This document shows, piece after piece, positions 16,198-23,533 of a DNA stretch of 37,097 bases. Under the pieces are notes generated by a model that was given only the letters and a program-made list of their open reading frames with translations, did no database searches and was not told the origin of the DNA. The stretch comes from a virus. The position numbers and the translations under genes are program-made. The DNA lies in the IMG/VR virus record IMGVR_UViG_3300034119_000121, positions 1-37,097 of that record. One strand, written 5' to 3'. Position 1 is the first letter of the stretch. Every line of letters begins with the position of its first letter.

Positions 16198-16701
16198 TTA
16201 AACGTAGTTGACTTCAATTGAAGAATTAAGTGGGGGTGCTTCTGAGAATGTAAGAACAGCGCCAGCAATACTGTACGTGTTTTTCTGCTGGTACACCCCG
16301 TTGATGTACACGTTGGTTGAGTTTTCACCTGCGGGTGCGCTTGCCAGCGTAAATGCAACAGTAGAGCCGTTACCAGTAAAGTTGGCAATGATTGCAGTGG
16401 CGTTAAAACTGCTGCCCACGTTGTCATACGTGGCAATCAAAACACCTGCGCTGGTTTCAAGCACAAACTTGTACAACCTAATCGCATTCCAAATTTCACC
16501 ACCGGAAGGCACACGACCACCCGAGTTCAGAATGATTGGGTTGGTGTGGGCGGTGTTGCCAGATGACGAGGTATAGGTAGCCAGCGGTGTCGATGTGCCA
16601 GCCTCGTAGGTGTAAATCTTGCCACCGGACAGCGGGTTGCCGTTGTTGTCAAAAAACTGAGCACCAACGCCGCCAAAAATTGAAAGTGATACAGCGGGCA
16701 T
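16198..16701 (-). CDS. Tail fibre adaptor/head-binding-like protein
   Basis: This 167-residue protein begins with a domain common at the N terminus of podovirus fibres and tailspikes (AQFFDNNGNPLSGGKIYTYE, then NPIILNSGGRVPSGGEIW and RLYKFVLETSAG). It ends in a small beta domain (NVYINGVYQQKNTYSIAGAVLTFSEAP). It is free-standing, not fused to a spike. It likely docks on the portal/gp4 collar and carries the fibre and tailspike encoded next to it. Confidence 0.8.
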   Translation of the reverse strand: MPAVSLSIFGGVGAQFFDNNGNPLSGGKIYTYEAGTSTPLATYTSSSGNTAHTNPIILNSGGRVPSGGEIWNAIRLYKFVLETSAGVLIATYDNVGSSFNATAIIANFTGNGSTVAFTLASAPAGENSTNVYINGVYQQKNTYSIAGAVLTFSEAPPLNSSIEVNYV

Positions 16702-16704
16702 GTG

Positions 16705-16863
16705 TTACTCCAAAAGGATCAGACCGCCATCCTCTTGCACGAGGTTGTCGCCGTCTTCTGCTAAAAGGTTGCTTTGTGCCTGTTCGCTGCCGCGACCGCC
16801 GAACAGCGAAATAATGCCACCCAGCCCAATGCCAACAGCGTTGCGAACAGCAAGGAAGCTCAT
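16705..16863 (-). CDS. 52-residue late protein with hydrophobic start
   Basis: The N-terminal half (FLAVRNAVGIGLGGIISLFGG) is hydrophobic and the C-terminal half is acidic, with NLLAEDGDNLVQEDGGLILLE arranged as a repeat of x-E-x-G-D-x-L. The same E-x-GD-x-LV-x-E motif occurs inside the gp10-like protein. The start at 16863 overlaps the upstream stop as ATGA. Function unknown. Confidence 0.7.
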   Translation of the reverse strand: MSFLAVRNAVGIGLGGIISLFGGRGSEQAQSNLLAEDGDNLVQEDGGLILLE

Positions 16864-17162
16864 TTTGTGTTCATGGGTTTGCAGTACACCACGCCAGCAG
16901 ACGAGATCTGGATGGCACTTACGCGCCATAGACCGCTGGTGCTGATTGCCACTTTGAACGGGATGGGTGTAAATGCGGGGATCGGTGTGCTGGCAGTGGT
17001 TGCCACAGCGCCTTCGCCGACTTCAATGTAGCAAGGTTCTGTGGACCAGACCATGACGCCTTCAGGACCAGCGGGCCAGCCAGATGTGTTGGCCGCTGTG
17101 CCTGTGAAAGAGGCAGTTTGAGCCGGGAAATTGGCTTTGGTGAGGGGATTGAGAAGTTCCAA
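16860..17162 (-). CDS. Small structural-type protein, TTG start
   Basis: This 100-residue, beta-rich protein (QTASFTGTAANTSGWPAG, CYIEVGEGAVATTA, WRVSAIQISSAGVVYCKP) is not assigned to a named family. It looks like a single-domain virion protein. The start codon is TTG at 17162, supported by a strong AAGGAG about six bases upstream and lack of an ATG in frame. The stop overlaps the next start. Confidence 0.72.
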   Translation of the reverse strand: MELLNPLTKANFPAQTASFTGTAANTSGWPAGPEGVMVWSTEPCYIEVGEGAVATTASTPIPAFTPIPFKVAISTSGLWRVSAIQISSAGVVYCKPMNTK

Positions 17163-17184
17163 AATAGGCTCCTTGTTGGGTGAA

Positions 17185-17547
17185 TTATGCCAAGAACTTG
17201 AGCTTGTACAAAGTGCTTAAATACAAGCCGACGATTTCATCAATGATGTTCTGGATCGGGGTGTCGGTTTTGCTCACCACCTCGTACCGCATATCCTCAA
17301 TGTCTTTGAGGGACTGCTCCAAAAACTCAATGATGTTCGTGGTTTTCTTGGCACTCATCAAGCTGATGGGTCCAATTAGACCATGACGGCCTTGATACGC
17401 CTCGGCAAACTTGTCGGCCAAGTCGATCACTTCGTCGTAGAACGTGTTCAGCGCCGAGTGCTTGGAGAAGCTGCGGGTGTTCAGGTGAACCGAGTGGGCC
17501 ACGTCGCGGGCCAAGAACAGTTCGCCTACAAAATCAGCGCATTTCAT
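17185..17547 (-). CDS. DUF5856-like helical protein
   Basis: This 120-residue, all-helical protein matches my recollection of the DUF5856 group found near phage portal genes. GELFLARDVAHSVHLNTRSFSKHSAL is followed by FYDEVIDLADKFAEAYQGRHGLIG and a conserved end, TPIQNIIDEIVGLYLSTLYKL. His and acidic residues are spaced as in a ferritin-like four-helix bundle (H18/H21 region, H30, E35/D38, H54), but metal binding is unproven. It overlaps the portal stop by 14 bases. Confidence 0.8.
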   Translation of the reverse strand: MKCADFVGELFLARDVAHSVHLNTRSFSKHSALNTFYDEVIDLADKFAEAYQGRHGLIGPISLMSAKKTTNIIEFLEQSLKDIEDMRYEVVSKTDTPIQNIIDEIVGLYLSTLYKLKFLA

Positions 17548-19732
17548 TCATCTCTCCTTGAGGTGGCATCATTTCAGGCTGCATCTCTGGCTGCATCTCA
17601 GGCATCTGACGCTGCTCATTCATCATGACCATATTGTCGTTGCTCTCCATCGCAGCAGCCACAACGCCCATGGCGATGTCTTGAATTTGCTGCTCACTCA
17701 TGCCAGCCTGCACGGCGCTGATGCGCTTAGTCTCGGCATCAAATGCTTTGATCTGGTTGGCCTGTTCTTTGATCTCCAAGTCACGGACTTCCATGCTTTG
17801 GTTGACGTTTTGCAACATCTGGAACATGTTCTCCATCTCAGCCTGCATGGCCTGCATCTGCTGGTTGGCAGCGGCCAAGGCTGGATCGTCATCATCGGCC
17901 AGCACTTTGGGGTCGATGGTTTTCTTGAACCGCTTGGCAAGGTCTTGGGCACCGGGCCAGTCCATGTTCTTGACAAACAGGTCGCCAGCCACTTGCCACA
18001 ACTGTGGGTTGCCTTGCAGCAACTGGGCCATGCTCTCCAAAGCCTCTTGACGCTTGGTGGCGTAGCCAGGACCGGTAATCACGCGCACATCGTACTTGCC
18101 AACGCCGGGGTTGTAGATCTTCTCGATCAACACGCCTTCTTGGTCCACAATCCGCTTGACCGGCTCTTGCTGCCCTGGGTTCATCTTGACGGTCGATGGC
18201 TCACCATCTTCGCCAATGATGCGGGCGATGCGCTCGGTGTCGTAAATCTTGGGGATCAGGTCCACGAGTTGACGGCCAATGTGACGGATCGCACGGGCCA
18301 AGTTGTCAACGTAGTGGTAGGTGCCGATGTCGCCCTCACGCTGACGCGCAAGAATGGCTTTACCGCTGCGTTCGTTGCTGGTCATCCCCAGCGAGGCGTT
18401 GTACTGACCGGTGGCCGACTTGATGTCCTCGGCAGCACCCGCCTTAGCTTGCAGCAGGCCGCTGGAGGCCATCGGAGGCTGTGCCCGCTGGGGTAGTGGC
18501 AACACAGCGCCTTGACCGTCTGTAACGTCAGGATTGACCTCAAGGTAAGGCCAGTTGTTCGTGTTGGCAGTCTTCCACTGCTGCTCGTAACCCTCAAACT
18601 GACCGCCATACCCGATGAATGGGGCTTTGGGGGCCAGCGCCAGCATCTCAGCTTCCTGCGACACCCAGTAGTTGTACATGCGCTGGGCATCCTTGGCGTT
18701 GCGCACCAAGCCCGACACGTACATCTGGCCGTCAACCTCGAACTCGTTGCCGACCACGCGCACCACAGGGATGTAGGAGCCAGCCCAGTCGCGTTCTTCA
18801 AGGATGTCGTAGCCGTTGATCTTGCACCACTTGACCTTTTTGCGGTCAGCTTCGCGGGTGCGGATCGGCTTGCCGAACATCTCACGCAGCATCTTGTCCT
18901 CGGGCGTACCGCTGAACGCAGTCTGGTTGCCAGGGTACAGGTTGAGCGTGTGCTTTTCGTACTCGATGTAGAAGTACTCGGCGATGCGGATGGTGTTCTC
19001 ACCAATCCACTGGGCGATGGACTGATCGCCCACGCCAAGGCTCATCAAGGTGCTGATAGGCGCTGCATCGGGGTACAGACGCTCGTACTCTGCTTTGGGA
19101 ATGTCTTCCGTGATGAAGCACCAGCGGGCATCTGCGCCTGCGGGGTCTTGGATCAAGGGGTCCATGTAGACGCTGAAGCTGTTGCGGATGCGCCCGATCT
19201 TGATGTCTTGATCAAACGACTTGTCATCGCAATACTCGGTCAACACCCGAATGTAGCCTTCGCCGTAAGACACTTGGTTCTCGCAGGCGGTGTCGTAGGC
19301 CACGTCAGCGTCCGAGATGTACTCGATGTGGCGAATCACGCCGTTGAACACGTCTGCCATGTCCACATCGGCCTTGTCGTCAGCCGGGATCACCTTGATG
19401 CCAGGGCGGTTCATGCGCTGCTCGTTCGTCACTTGGTGAACGTGCTGCGGCAGCTTGTTGATGGTCAGGCAGGGGCGGGCATTGATCGTTTGGCCTTGCA
19501 AAGAGCCACGGGTCTGAAGCACATCAGCGGGCCACTGCCACTGGTTGTCTGGAGAGCCAGCATAGAACCGCAAATCGTCAAGTTCGTCTTCGCGTGTCTC
19601 GGAAAACGCAGTCATTGCTGTGTTCAAACGTGAACGGGCAACGGTCAGAATTTCCTCGGAACCGCCTTTTGACGGGTTCGGTCCGTTTTTTGCCACATTT
19701 GCTGCGGCTACGATTCCGGTGGTGTCTTTCAT
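17534..19732 (-). CDS. P22-like portal protein
   Basis: This 732-residue protein matches the P22 gp1 portal family in length (gp1 is 725) and sequence pattern. Examples are SRLNTAMTAFSETREDELDD, an early RFYAGSPDNQW, INKLPQHVHQVTNEQRMNRP, and ENQVSYGEGYIRVLTEY. The C-terminal region has the coiled-coil barrel-like helix (NQQMQAMQAEMENMFQMLQN...) and a Met/Gln/Pro-rich tail. It forms the dodecameric DNA entry vertex and headful sensor. Its start overlaps the GroES-like gene stop as ATGA. Confidence 0.92.
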   Translation of the reverse strand: MKDTTGIVAAANVAKNGPNPSKGGSEEILTVARSRLNTAMTAFSETREDELDDLRFYAGSPDNQWQWPADVLQTRGSLQGQTINARPCLTINKLPQHVHQVTNEQRMNRPGIKVIPADDKADVDMADVFNGVIRHIEYISDADVAYDTACENQVSYGEGYIRVLTEYCDDKSFDQDIKIGRIRNSFSVYMDPLIQDPAGADARWCFITEDIPKAEYERLYPDAAPISTLMSLGVGDQSIAQWIGENTIRIAEYFYIEYEKHTLNLYPGNQTAFSGTPEDKMLREMFGKPIRTREADRKKVKWCKINGYDILEERDWAGSYIPVVRVVGNEFEVDGQMYVSGLVRNAKDAQRMYNYWVSQEAEMLALAPKAPFIGYGGQFEGYEQQWKTANTNNWPYLEVNPDVTDGQGAVLPLPQRAQPPMASSGLLQAKAGAAEDIKSATGQYNASLGMTSNERSGKAILARQREGDIGTYHYVDNLARAIRHIGRQLVDLIPKIYDTERIARIIGEDGEPSTVKMNPGQQEPVKRIVDQEGVLIEKIYNPGVGKYDVRVITGPGYATKRQEALESMAQLLQGNPQLWQVAGDLFVKNMDWPGAQDLAKRFKKTIDPKVLADDDDPALAAANQQMQAMQAEMENMFQMLQNVNQSMEVRDLEIKEQANQIKAFDAETKRISAVQAGMSEQQIQDIAMGVVAAAMESNDNMVMMNEQRQMPEMQPEMQPEMMPPQGEMNEMR

Positions 19733-19977
19733 GCGTCAAATACTCCGAGGGTGTGTGATTCCCTCATGACCAGAAGGTTGTCACCCTCGTATTTTAGGTC
19801 TTGGCCGATGGAATCACCAAATAGCACTTTGTCGCCGACTTTCACGTCCTTGGCTTCAGGCCCAACGGAGATTACCACACCCGTGCCAGTTTGTTTCTGT
19901 CTCAAAAGGATAAACAACTCGTGTTTTTCCATGTCTGGACGCACGATCAGGCAGTCTTGCAGGGCTTGGAGGCTCAT
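19729..19977 (-). CDS. GroES-like co-chaperonin
   Basis: This 82-residue protein aligns by eye along nearly all of Gro[15 protein letters not shown] corresponds to the first strand. [16 protein letters not shown] lies where the mobile loop is, with the hydrophobic FILL in place of the GroEL-binding [24 protein letters not shown] and [13 protein letters not shown] match the core and last strand. It is shorter than bacterial GroES (97), mainly in the roof region. No GroEL is encoded, so it would use host GroEL, as T4 gp31 does, probably to fold the coat protein. It sits just upstream of portal in the late operon. Confidence 0.87.
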   Translation of the reverse strand: MSLQALQDCLIVRPDMEKHELFILLRQKQTGTGVVISVGPEAKDVKVGDKVLFGDSIGQDLKYEGDNLLVMRESHTLGVFDA

Positions 19978-20126
19978 TTTTTGGTCTTCATTGTTGGTTT
20001 TTTGGCAGCTTCGCGCTTGACAGAGTAAGCAATCGCAACGGCTTGCTTTACGGGTTTACCCGCAGACACTTCGGCCTTGACGTTCTTGCGAAATGCCTCT
20101 TTTGAGGGTGACTTGACGAGTGGCAT
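19974..20126 (-). CDS. 50-residue basic conserved phage protein
   Basis: The protein reads [20 protein letters not shown], then [17 protein letters not shown] and a Lys-rich tail. This pattern recurs in small proteins near phage terminase genes, of unknown role. It is coupled on both sides (TGATG upstream, ATGA downstream). It was found by reading the minus strand because of its short length. The basic charge suggests DNA or RNA contact. Confidence 0.75.
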   Translation of the reverse strand: MPLVKSPSKEAFRKNVKAEVSAGKPVKQAVAIAYSVKREAAKKPTMKTKK

Positions 20127-20290
20127 CACTTGGCCTTTTTAGCAGGTTTTGCAGTCTTGGCCGACTCCTTAAAGTCCTTGGCCGAGGGTGCACCGGCAGC
20201 GCCGGGTTTGCGCATCTTCTCGCCAGAGCCAGCCGCGATACGCTCGCGCTTGGCGTTGATGTTACTGTAAAGACCGGGTTTTGTAGCCAT
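20126..20290 (-). CDS. 54-residue basic conserved phage protein
   Basis: The protein starts [20 protein letters not shown], followed by [20 protein letters not shown] and a Lys/Ala-rich end. I associate the GLYxNIxAKRERI...[10 protein letters not shown] pattern with small proteins next to terminase genes. It begins two bases after the previous stop and ends overlapping the next start (TGATG). The very basic composition suggests nucleic acid or capsid binding. Confidence 0.78.
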   Translation of the reverse strand: MATKPGLYSNINAKRERIAAGSGEKMRKPGAAGAPSAKDFKESAKTAKPAKKAK

Positions 20291-20292
20291 GA

Positions 20293-20556
20293 TCAGCACT
20301 TCCATCTTTTGAGTGATGCCTTGGCCCGTTCTGCTGGACCTTTGGCGTTTTTGACAACCCCTTCCATGCGGGCACAGAACGAATCTTTACGGCCCTGGTC
20401 GGCCTTTGTCTTGGGGCTGGGCGCTGGCGCTTTGAGGTTGCTGCCAGTGGCTGCGTTGTACTTCTCGCGGCCCTTGGCTGTCAAGCCCGCGCCCTTGGAT
20501 GCAGGCAGCTTCTCGCCACGACCGACACTGAGAGACACGTTTTTCTTGGTAGCCAT
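20293..20556 (-). CDS. DUF6321-like small basic protein
   Basis: This 87-residue protein carries the group's recognisable block KGAGLTAKGREKYNAATGSNLKAP (residues about 21-44) and the closing FCARMEGV...AKASLKRWKC. Family function is unknown. It occurs near terminase/portal genes of many tailed phages. The start at 20556 shares one base with the terL stop (TGATG). It is the first of three consecutive small basic genes. Confidence 0.82.
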   Translation of the reverse strand: MATKKNVSLSVGRGEKLPASKGAGLTAKGREKYNAATGSNLKAPAPSPKTKADQGRKDSFCARMEGVVKNAKGPAERAKASLKRWKC

Positions 20557-22097
20557 CACGAACCCATCCATGAAGTTGTGGCGACACCGTTTTGAGCGTT
20601 GCGCCGGGTATTTGTTCGCTCATTGTACTCCCGATGTGCCACAGGGTACGCAAAGGTTACGGCAATGGCGTCAGCCGCATCGGGTGATGCAACTCCACGC
20701 GCTTTCATCTCCTTCTTGCCTTCCAAAAAGATGGTGCCAGCCGAGTTGGGCTTCTTCATCGGGCCGATCAGGTCGGACTTGAGCATCCTGTCCTGCGGGA
20801 TGCTGGCGGTCTTGAGCCAGTCGCGCATCGCACCCCAAATCTCAGCCCGCTTGTTGCCCCACATGGTTGGGTTCTTGGCCTTCCAGCCGAAGTTGACCCC
20901 ACGCACTTTGTACTTCTGCTCGGTCAATCTGTCAAGGATGCCGTAGCCCAGACCACCCTCGTCAATCACGGTCAACGCTGGCCGGTACTCCTCGATGGCG
21001 TCGATGACGTGGCCCACCACGCTCATGGTGTCCTCGCCCTTGAACCGCTTGATCGCCACGATGTCCCGCCCTTGGCGCACGGCGATCACGGTGCTGTCCA
21101 TGCCGCCACGGGCCGGGTCAACGCCGATGATGATGGGCGCGGTCATGTCTTTGTACAGGGGCCGCTTGATGGCATCGTCCACGATGTGTGGCGTGATGAA
21201 CTGGTCTTGGCCCGACTTGGGGAAGTCCCCGTACACCTCGACACGCGCCTCGTCCGAGTCCTCACCGTACTCGTTGATGATCTGTTGGTAGATGGTCTTG
21301 TCGGTGCCCTCGACTGTGCGGGCGTCGATCTTCTCGCTCTCCCAGAACTCCCGCTTGCTGCCGTCCACGGCCTCGTAGAAGTACCCGGTGTTGCGCCGAC
21401 CGTTGCTGAACGCCAGCCAGTACCGGTCCAAGATGTTCTCTGTAAAGAAGCCCGCAGCCACGGACCAGATACTGTCTGGGATACCTGACGCCTCGTCAAA
21501 GATCACCATCATGCCGTCCATGTTGTGCACACCGGCATAGGCGTCTGGGTTCTCCTCGCTCCACAGCTTACCCTCGGCACCCCAGTACCGGGTGCCTTTA
21601 CGCAGGTCACGCTCGACCAGATCAGTCAACCAGTTGGCCGGGTTCAGGCTCGTGGCCGTAGGTTCCCACCAGTGGGCGTTGAGCGCCATCGTGACCCATT
21701 TGGTCAACTCACCCCATGTGACCTTACGCAACTGGTTCTCGCTGTTGGCCGACACGATGACAGACGAGCCGATCCGAGTGGTCAGCATCCACAAGATCAA
21801 CCACGACACCAGTGCTGACTTGCCCACGCCTCGCCCAGAACTTACGGCCCTGCGCATCGCGTCGATCAACTCGTCGTTGCTCATCTTCCCCCGGTTCTCT
21901 TTGATGAAGTCCCGTATCCTGCGCAGCGCCCTACGCTGCCATGTGCGAGGGGCTTTAAAGTGTTCGAGTGGGGTGTTCTTCTGCCCCCAGGGGAACAGGA
22001 ACAAGACAAACGCTTCAGGGTCATCCTTCAGAGCAGGACTCCAAAGCTGACTCATCAGGGTCTGCTCATCTTCTGGGCTGTACCGGGGCTTCTGCAT
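20556..22097 (-). CDS. Terminase large subunit
   Basis: This 513-residue packaging motor has an N-terminal ATPase and C-terminal RNase H-like nuclease. Walker A is SGRGVGKSA (87-95), and Walker B with the catalytic acid is MMVIFDEAS (about 196-204). The nuclease domain shows IIGVDPARGGMDST (D327), TVIDEGGLGYG (about 376-386) and SPDAADAIAV (about 477-486). The set of acids for two-metal cleavage is intact. The start overlaps terS (TGATG). Together with the P22-type portal it suggests headful packaging, consistent with circular permutation. Confidence 0.95.
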   Translation of the reverse strand: MQKPRYSPEDEQTLMSQLWSPALKDDPEAFVLFLFPWGQKNTPLEHFKAPRTWQRRALRRIRDFIKENRGKMSNDELIDAMRRAVSSGRGVGKSALVSWLILWMLTTRIGSSVIVSANSENQLRKVTWGELTKWVTMALNAHWWEPTATSLNPANWLTDLVERDLRKGTRYWGAEGKLWSEENPDAYAGVHNMDGMMVIFDEASGIPDSIWSVAAGFFTENILDRYWLAFSNGRRNTGYFYEAVDGSKREFWESEKIDARTVEGTDKTIYQQIINEYGEDSDEARVEVYGDFPKSGQDQFITPHIVDDAIKRPLYKDMTAPIIIGVDPARGGMDSTVIAVRQGRDIVAIKRFKGEDTMSVVGHVIDAIEEYRPALTVIDEGGLGYGILDRLTEQKYKVRGVNFGWKAKNPTMWGNKRAEIWGAMRDWLKTASIPQDRMLKSDLIGPMKKPNSAGTIFLEGKKEMKARGVASPDAADAIAVTFAYPVAHREYNERTNTRRNAQNGVATTSWMGS

Positions 22098-22660
22098 CAG
22101 TCGTTCTCCAGTCTTGGTGTCACGTCGATCACCTCACCCTCGATCACCCGCATCTGAGCCTGCGCCAGCGCCTCAGTGATAGAGATGGTGCCACCGAGTT
22201 CAACCTGCTTGATCTCGCCGTAGCGTTTCTTGTTGTGTGCGCTCATGAGCCACTTGCGCGTGTCGATGCGCAGCTTGTCCCTGTTCACCGTATCGTTCGA
22301 TGTGGGGTCCACCGCTTCAACGCCATCGGCAATTTCTAGGATCTCGCCAGCCAAGAACTCAGTGCGCATCTCCTGCGCTTCCTTGAACCGTTCATGGCGG
22401 GTGGGTTCACGCTTGACCCAGCGCAGGAAGTCCTCATACGAGATGGCCCTGTGGTCATCCTCAATCAGCGATTGCAGGGACCGGCCACGGTAGATGTCCT
22501 CCACGACCCTCTCGAATATTTGCTCATATTCGACATGCAGCAACGCCCTTGCCTCCTTCGAGGTTCTGAGGGGTTCTGGGTCAGGCACGGACAGCCAGTT
22601 GGGCAGTTGATTTTCACTGGCGACAGCCGTGCCTACAAACGAGGTGTTCTCTTGTTTCAT
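22097..22660 (-). CDS. Terminase small subunit
   Basis: This 187-residue protein precedes terL, as small terminase does. A helical core holds HVEYEQIFERVVEDIYRGRSLQSLIEDD and a helix-turn-helix-like segment (ISYEDFLRWVKREPTRHERFKEA), followed by the oligomerisation-type WLMSAHNKKRYGEIKQVE. It should bind the pac site. The ATG at 22660 has no Shine-Dalgarno, and the predicted promoter would start the RNA only a few bases upstream. A longer frame running up to 22894 goes through the palindrome array and is unlikely. Confidence 0.85.
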   Translation of the reverse strand: MKQENTSFVGTAVASENQLPNWLSVPDPEPLRTSKEARALLHVEYEQIFERVVEDIYRGRSLQSLIEDDHRAISYEDFLRWVKREPTRHERFKEAQEMRTEFLAGEILEIADGVEAVDPTSNDTVNRDKLRIDTRKWLMSAHNKKRYGEIKQVELGGTISITEALAQAQMRVIEGEVIDVTPRLEND

Positions 22661-22670
22661 AGTGGCACAG

Positions 22671-22699
22671 ATGCTATCACGGGTGGTGGAGATGTGCAA
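22671..22699 (-). promoter_or_regulatory. Candidate late promoter, leftward
   Basis: On the minus strand TTGCAC and TAGCAT are separated by 17 bases, a plausible sigma70 pair. Transcription would start about 4-5 bases before the terS ATG, giving a nearly leaderless late mRNA. One ACCCACTGGGT palindrome lies 15 bases upstream of the -35 (22714-22724), where an activator could bind. Confidence 0.55.
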
Positions 22700-22713
22700 C
22701 GTGGGGGCTGTGT

Positions 22714-23236
22714 ACCCACTGGGTTTCTGATTTTTTAAAAAATTTATAGAGGATTCGTGATGCCTACGTAGCCGTGACCACTGGGCGCTCGGCCCTACCC
22801 CCTCCCCCTGATTCAAATGCACCCATGCACCCAGTGGGTCTGCACCATGACGCACCCGCACCCAATGGGAACGGCTACCCAATGGGGCAAACAACCCAGT
22901 GGGTCAGGGGTTCAGGGGTCAACCCAGCGGGTCATTGGGGCAAACCCAATGGGTCAGGGGTCATGACCCAATGGGTCAGGGAATAACCCGAGTCCTTGAC
23001 CCAATGGGGCAAAACAAGACGATTTGGGGGCATTGGTGACAGATTCACCTTTCGCGCAGGCAAGGCGAAAATTAGAGTACTTTCTAAATTGCACAAGGAT
23101 TAAGCAAACTACAAAACGAACCCCCAGCGACAAAAGGGCACTTTGTCACCAGTGCTCAAAGTACATACCCAATGGGTTAGGGAAAGCACCTAGAAGATAT
23201 TTTCGTGTAGGCTATTGACACAAGAACCCAATGGGT
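22714..23236. repeat. Array of 11 ACCCANTGGGT palindromes
   Basis: Copies start at 22714, 22829, 22860, 22877, 22894, 22922, 22944, 22966, 22999, 23167 and 23226, each 11 bases. Six are perfect palindromes with central A, C or G (22714, 22829, 22894, 22944, 22966, 23167, with 23226 the same), and the others differ by one or two bases. Seven fall within 22860-23009, several with GGGTCAGGGGTCA after them. A further copy is at 23483. This fills most of the gene-free 22661-23283 stretch. It reads as binding sites for a dimeric DNA-binding protein: operators, replication iterons, or both. Confidence 0.9.
22731..22748. other. AT-rich palindromic stretch, possible unwinding element
   Basis: TTTTTTAAAAAATTTATA is an 18-base all-AT run beside the palindrome array, in a region otherwise rich in G and C. 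Such a stretch next to repeated binding sites is the usual make-up of an iteron origin. It could equally be an UP-like promoter element. Confidence 0.45.
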
Positions 23237-23242
23237 TAGAAT
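23215..23242 (+). promoter_or_regulatory. Strong early promoter with an operator in its spacer
   Basis: A consensus TTGACA (23215-23220) and TAGAAT (23237-23242) are 16 bases apart. The perfect palindrome ACCCAATGGGT (23226-23236) fills the last 11 bases of the spacer and abuts the -10. A protein bound there would exclude RNA polymerase. It would drive the small rightward genes from 23284. Confidence 0.8.
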
Positions 23243-23253
23243 TGAGCACATCA

Positions 23254-23286
23254 ACAACCCGTAACCTGTAACTGGAGATCATCATG
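23254..23286 (+). promoter_or_regulatory. Recurring ribosome-binding leader, first copy
   Basis: A leader built from GTAACCCGTAACTGGAG appears before several starts. Copies end at ATG 23284, 23534 (23509-23536), 24029 (24003-24031), 24441 (24406-24443) and 28550 (28520-28552). A second type, GGAGTAAATGTAATG, precedes 30265, 31112 and, with one change, 36955. The GGAG core is the Shine-Dalgarno. The conserved part upstream of it exceeds what ribosome binding needs. Confidence 0.75.
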
Positions 23287-23481
23287 ACAAAGCAAGAGCA
23301 AAAGCAAATCGACCGTGCAACAGTTCAAGGACGTGGAGCATTGCTCCGCACACTGGCAATCATCCATCGTGCAGGCAGCAGCCGCACACAAAAGGATGTC
23401 GAGCTTCAAATTGAGGCAGGCAATGCTTGGGATGAGTTCACAATGGTCAATGGTGCATTGCTGCACAACAGCGAAGTCTAA
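23284..23481 (+). CDS. Small early protein 1
   Basis: This 65-residue protein is unrecognised. It is helical and charged (KQEQKQIDRATVQGRGALLRTLAIIHRAG). It is the first gene after the strong operator-bearing promoter and has the recurrent leader with a GGAG ribosome binding site eight bases before ATG. Being first out of that promoter it could be expressed very early or be part of the regulatory circuit. Confidence 0.7.
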   Translation: MTKQEQKQIDRATVQGRGALLRTLAIIHRAGSSRTQKDVELQIEAGNAWDEFTMVNGALLHNSEV

Positions 23482-23487
23482 AACCCA

Positions 23488-23505
23488 GTGGGGCGAGAGC
23501 CCCAC
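23488..23505 (+). promoter_or_regulatory. Intercistronic GNRA hairpin
   Basis: GTGGGGC-GAGA-GCCCCAC is a perfect 7-bp stem with a GAGA tetraloop. It lacks a U run, and the recurrent leader for the next gene follows directly. The 5' arm overlaps a degenerate copy of the array palindrome (23483-23493). It is more likely an RNA processing or stability element than a terminator. Confidence 0.6.
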
Positions 23506-23533
23506 ACCCTGTAACCCGTAACTGGAGATCAAA

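Noticed and set aside
18382-19633. Long open frames antisense or frame-shifted to portal
   Set aside because: They lie within the portal gene, have no ribosome binding sites and show low-complexity Arg/Ser or His/Val-rich composition typical of shadow frames in GC-biased DNA.
22661-22894. Extended terS reading frame starting at 22894
   Set aside because: The extra 78 residues are read through the palindrome array and promoter candidate and lack a ribosome binding site. The family-like sequence begins after 22660.
22714-23236. CRISPR array
   Set aside because: Repeats are 11-bp palindromes with short, irregular spacing and no uniform spacers, and no cas gene is present.
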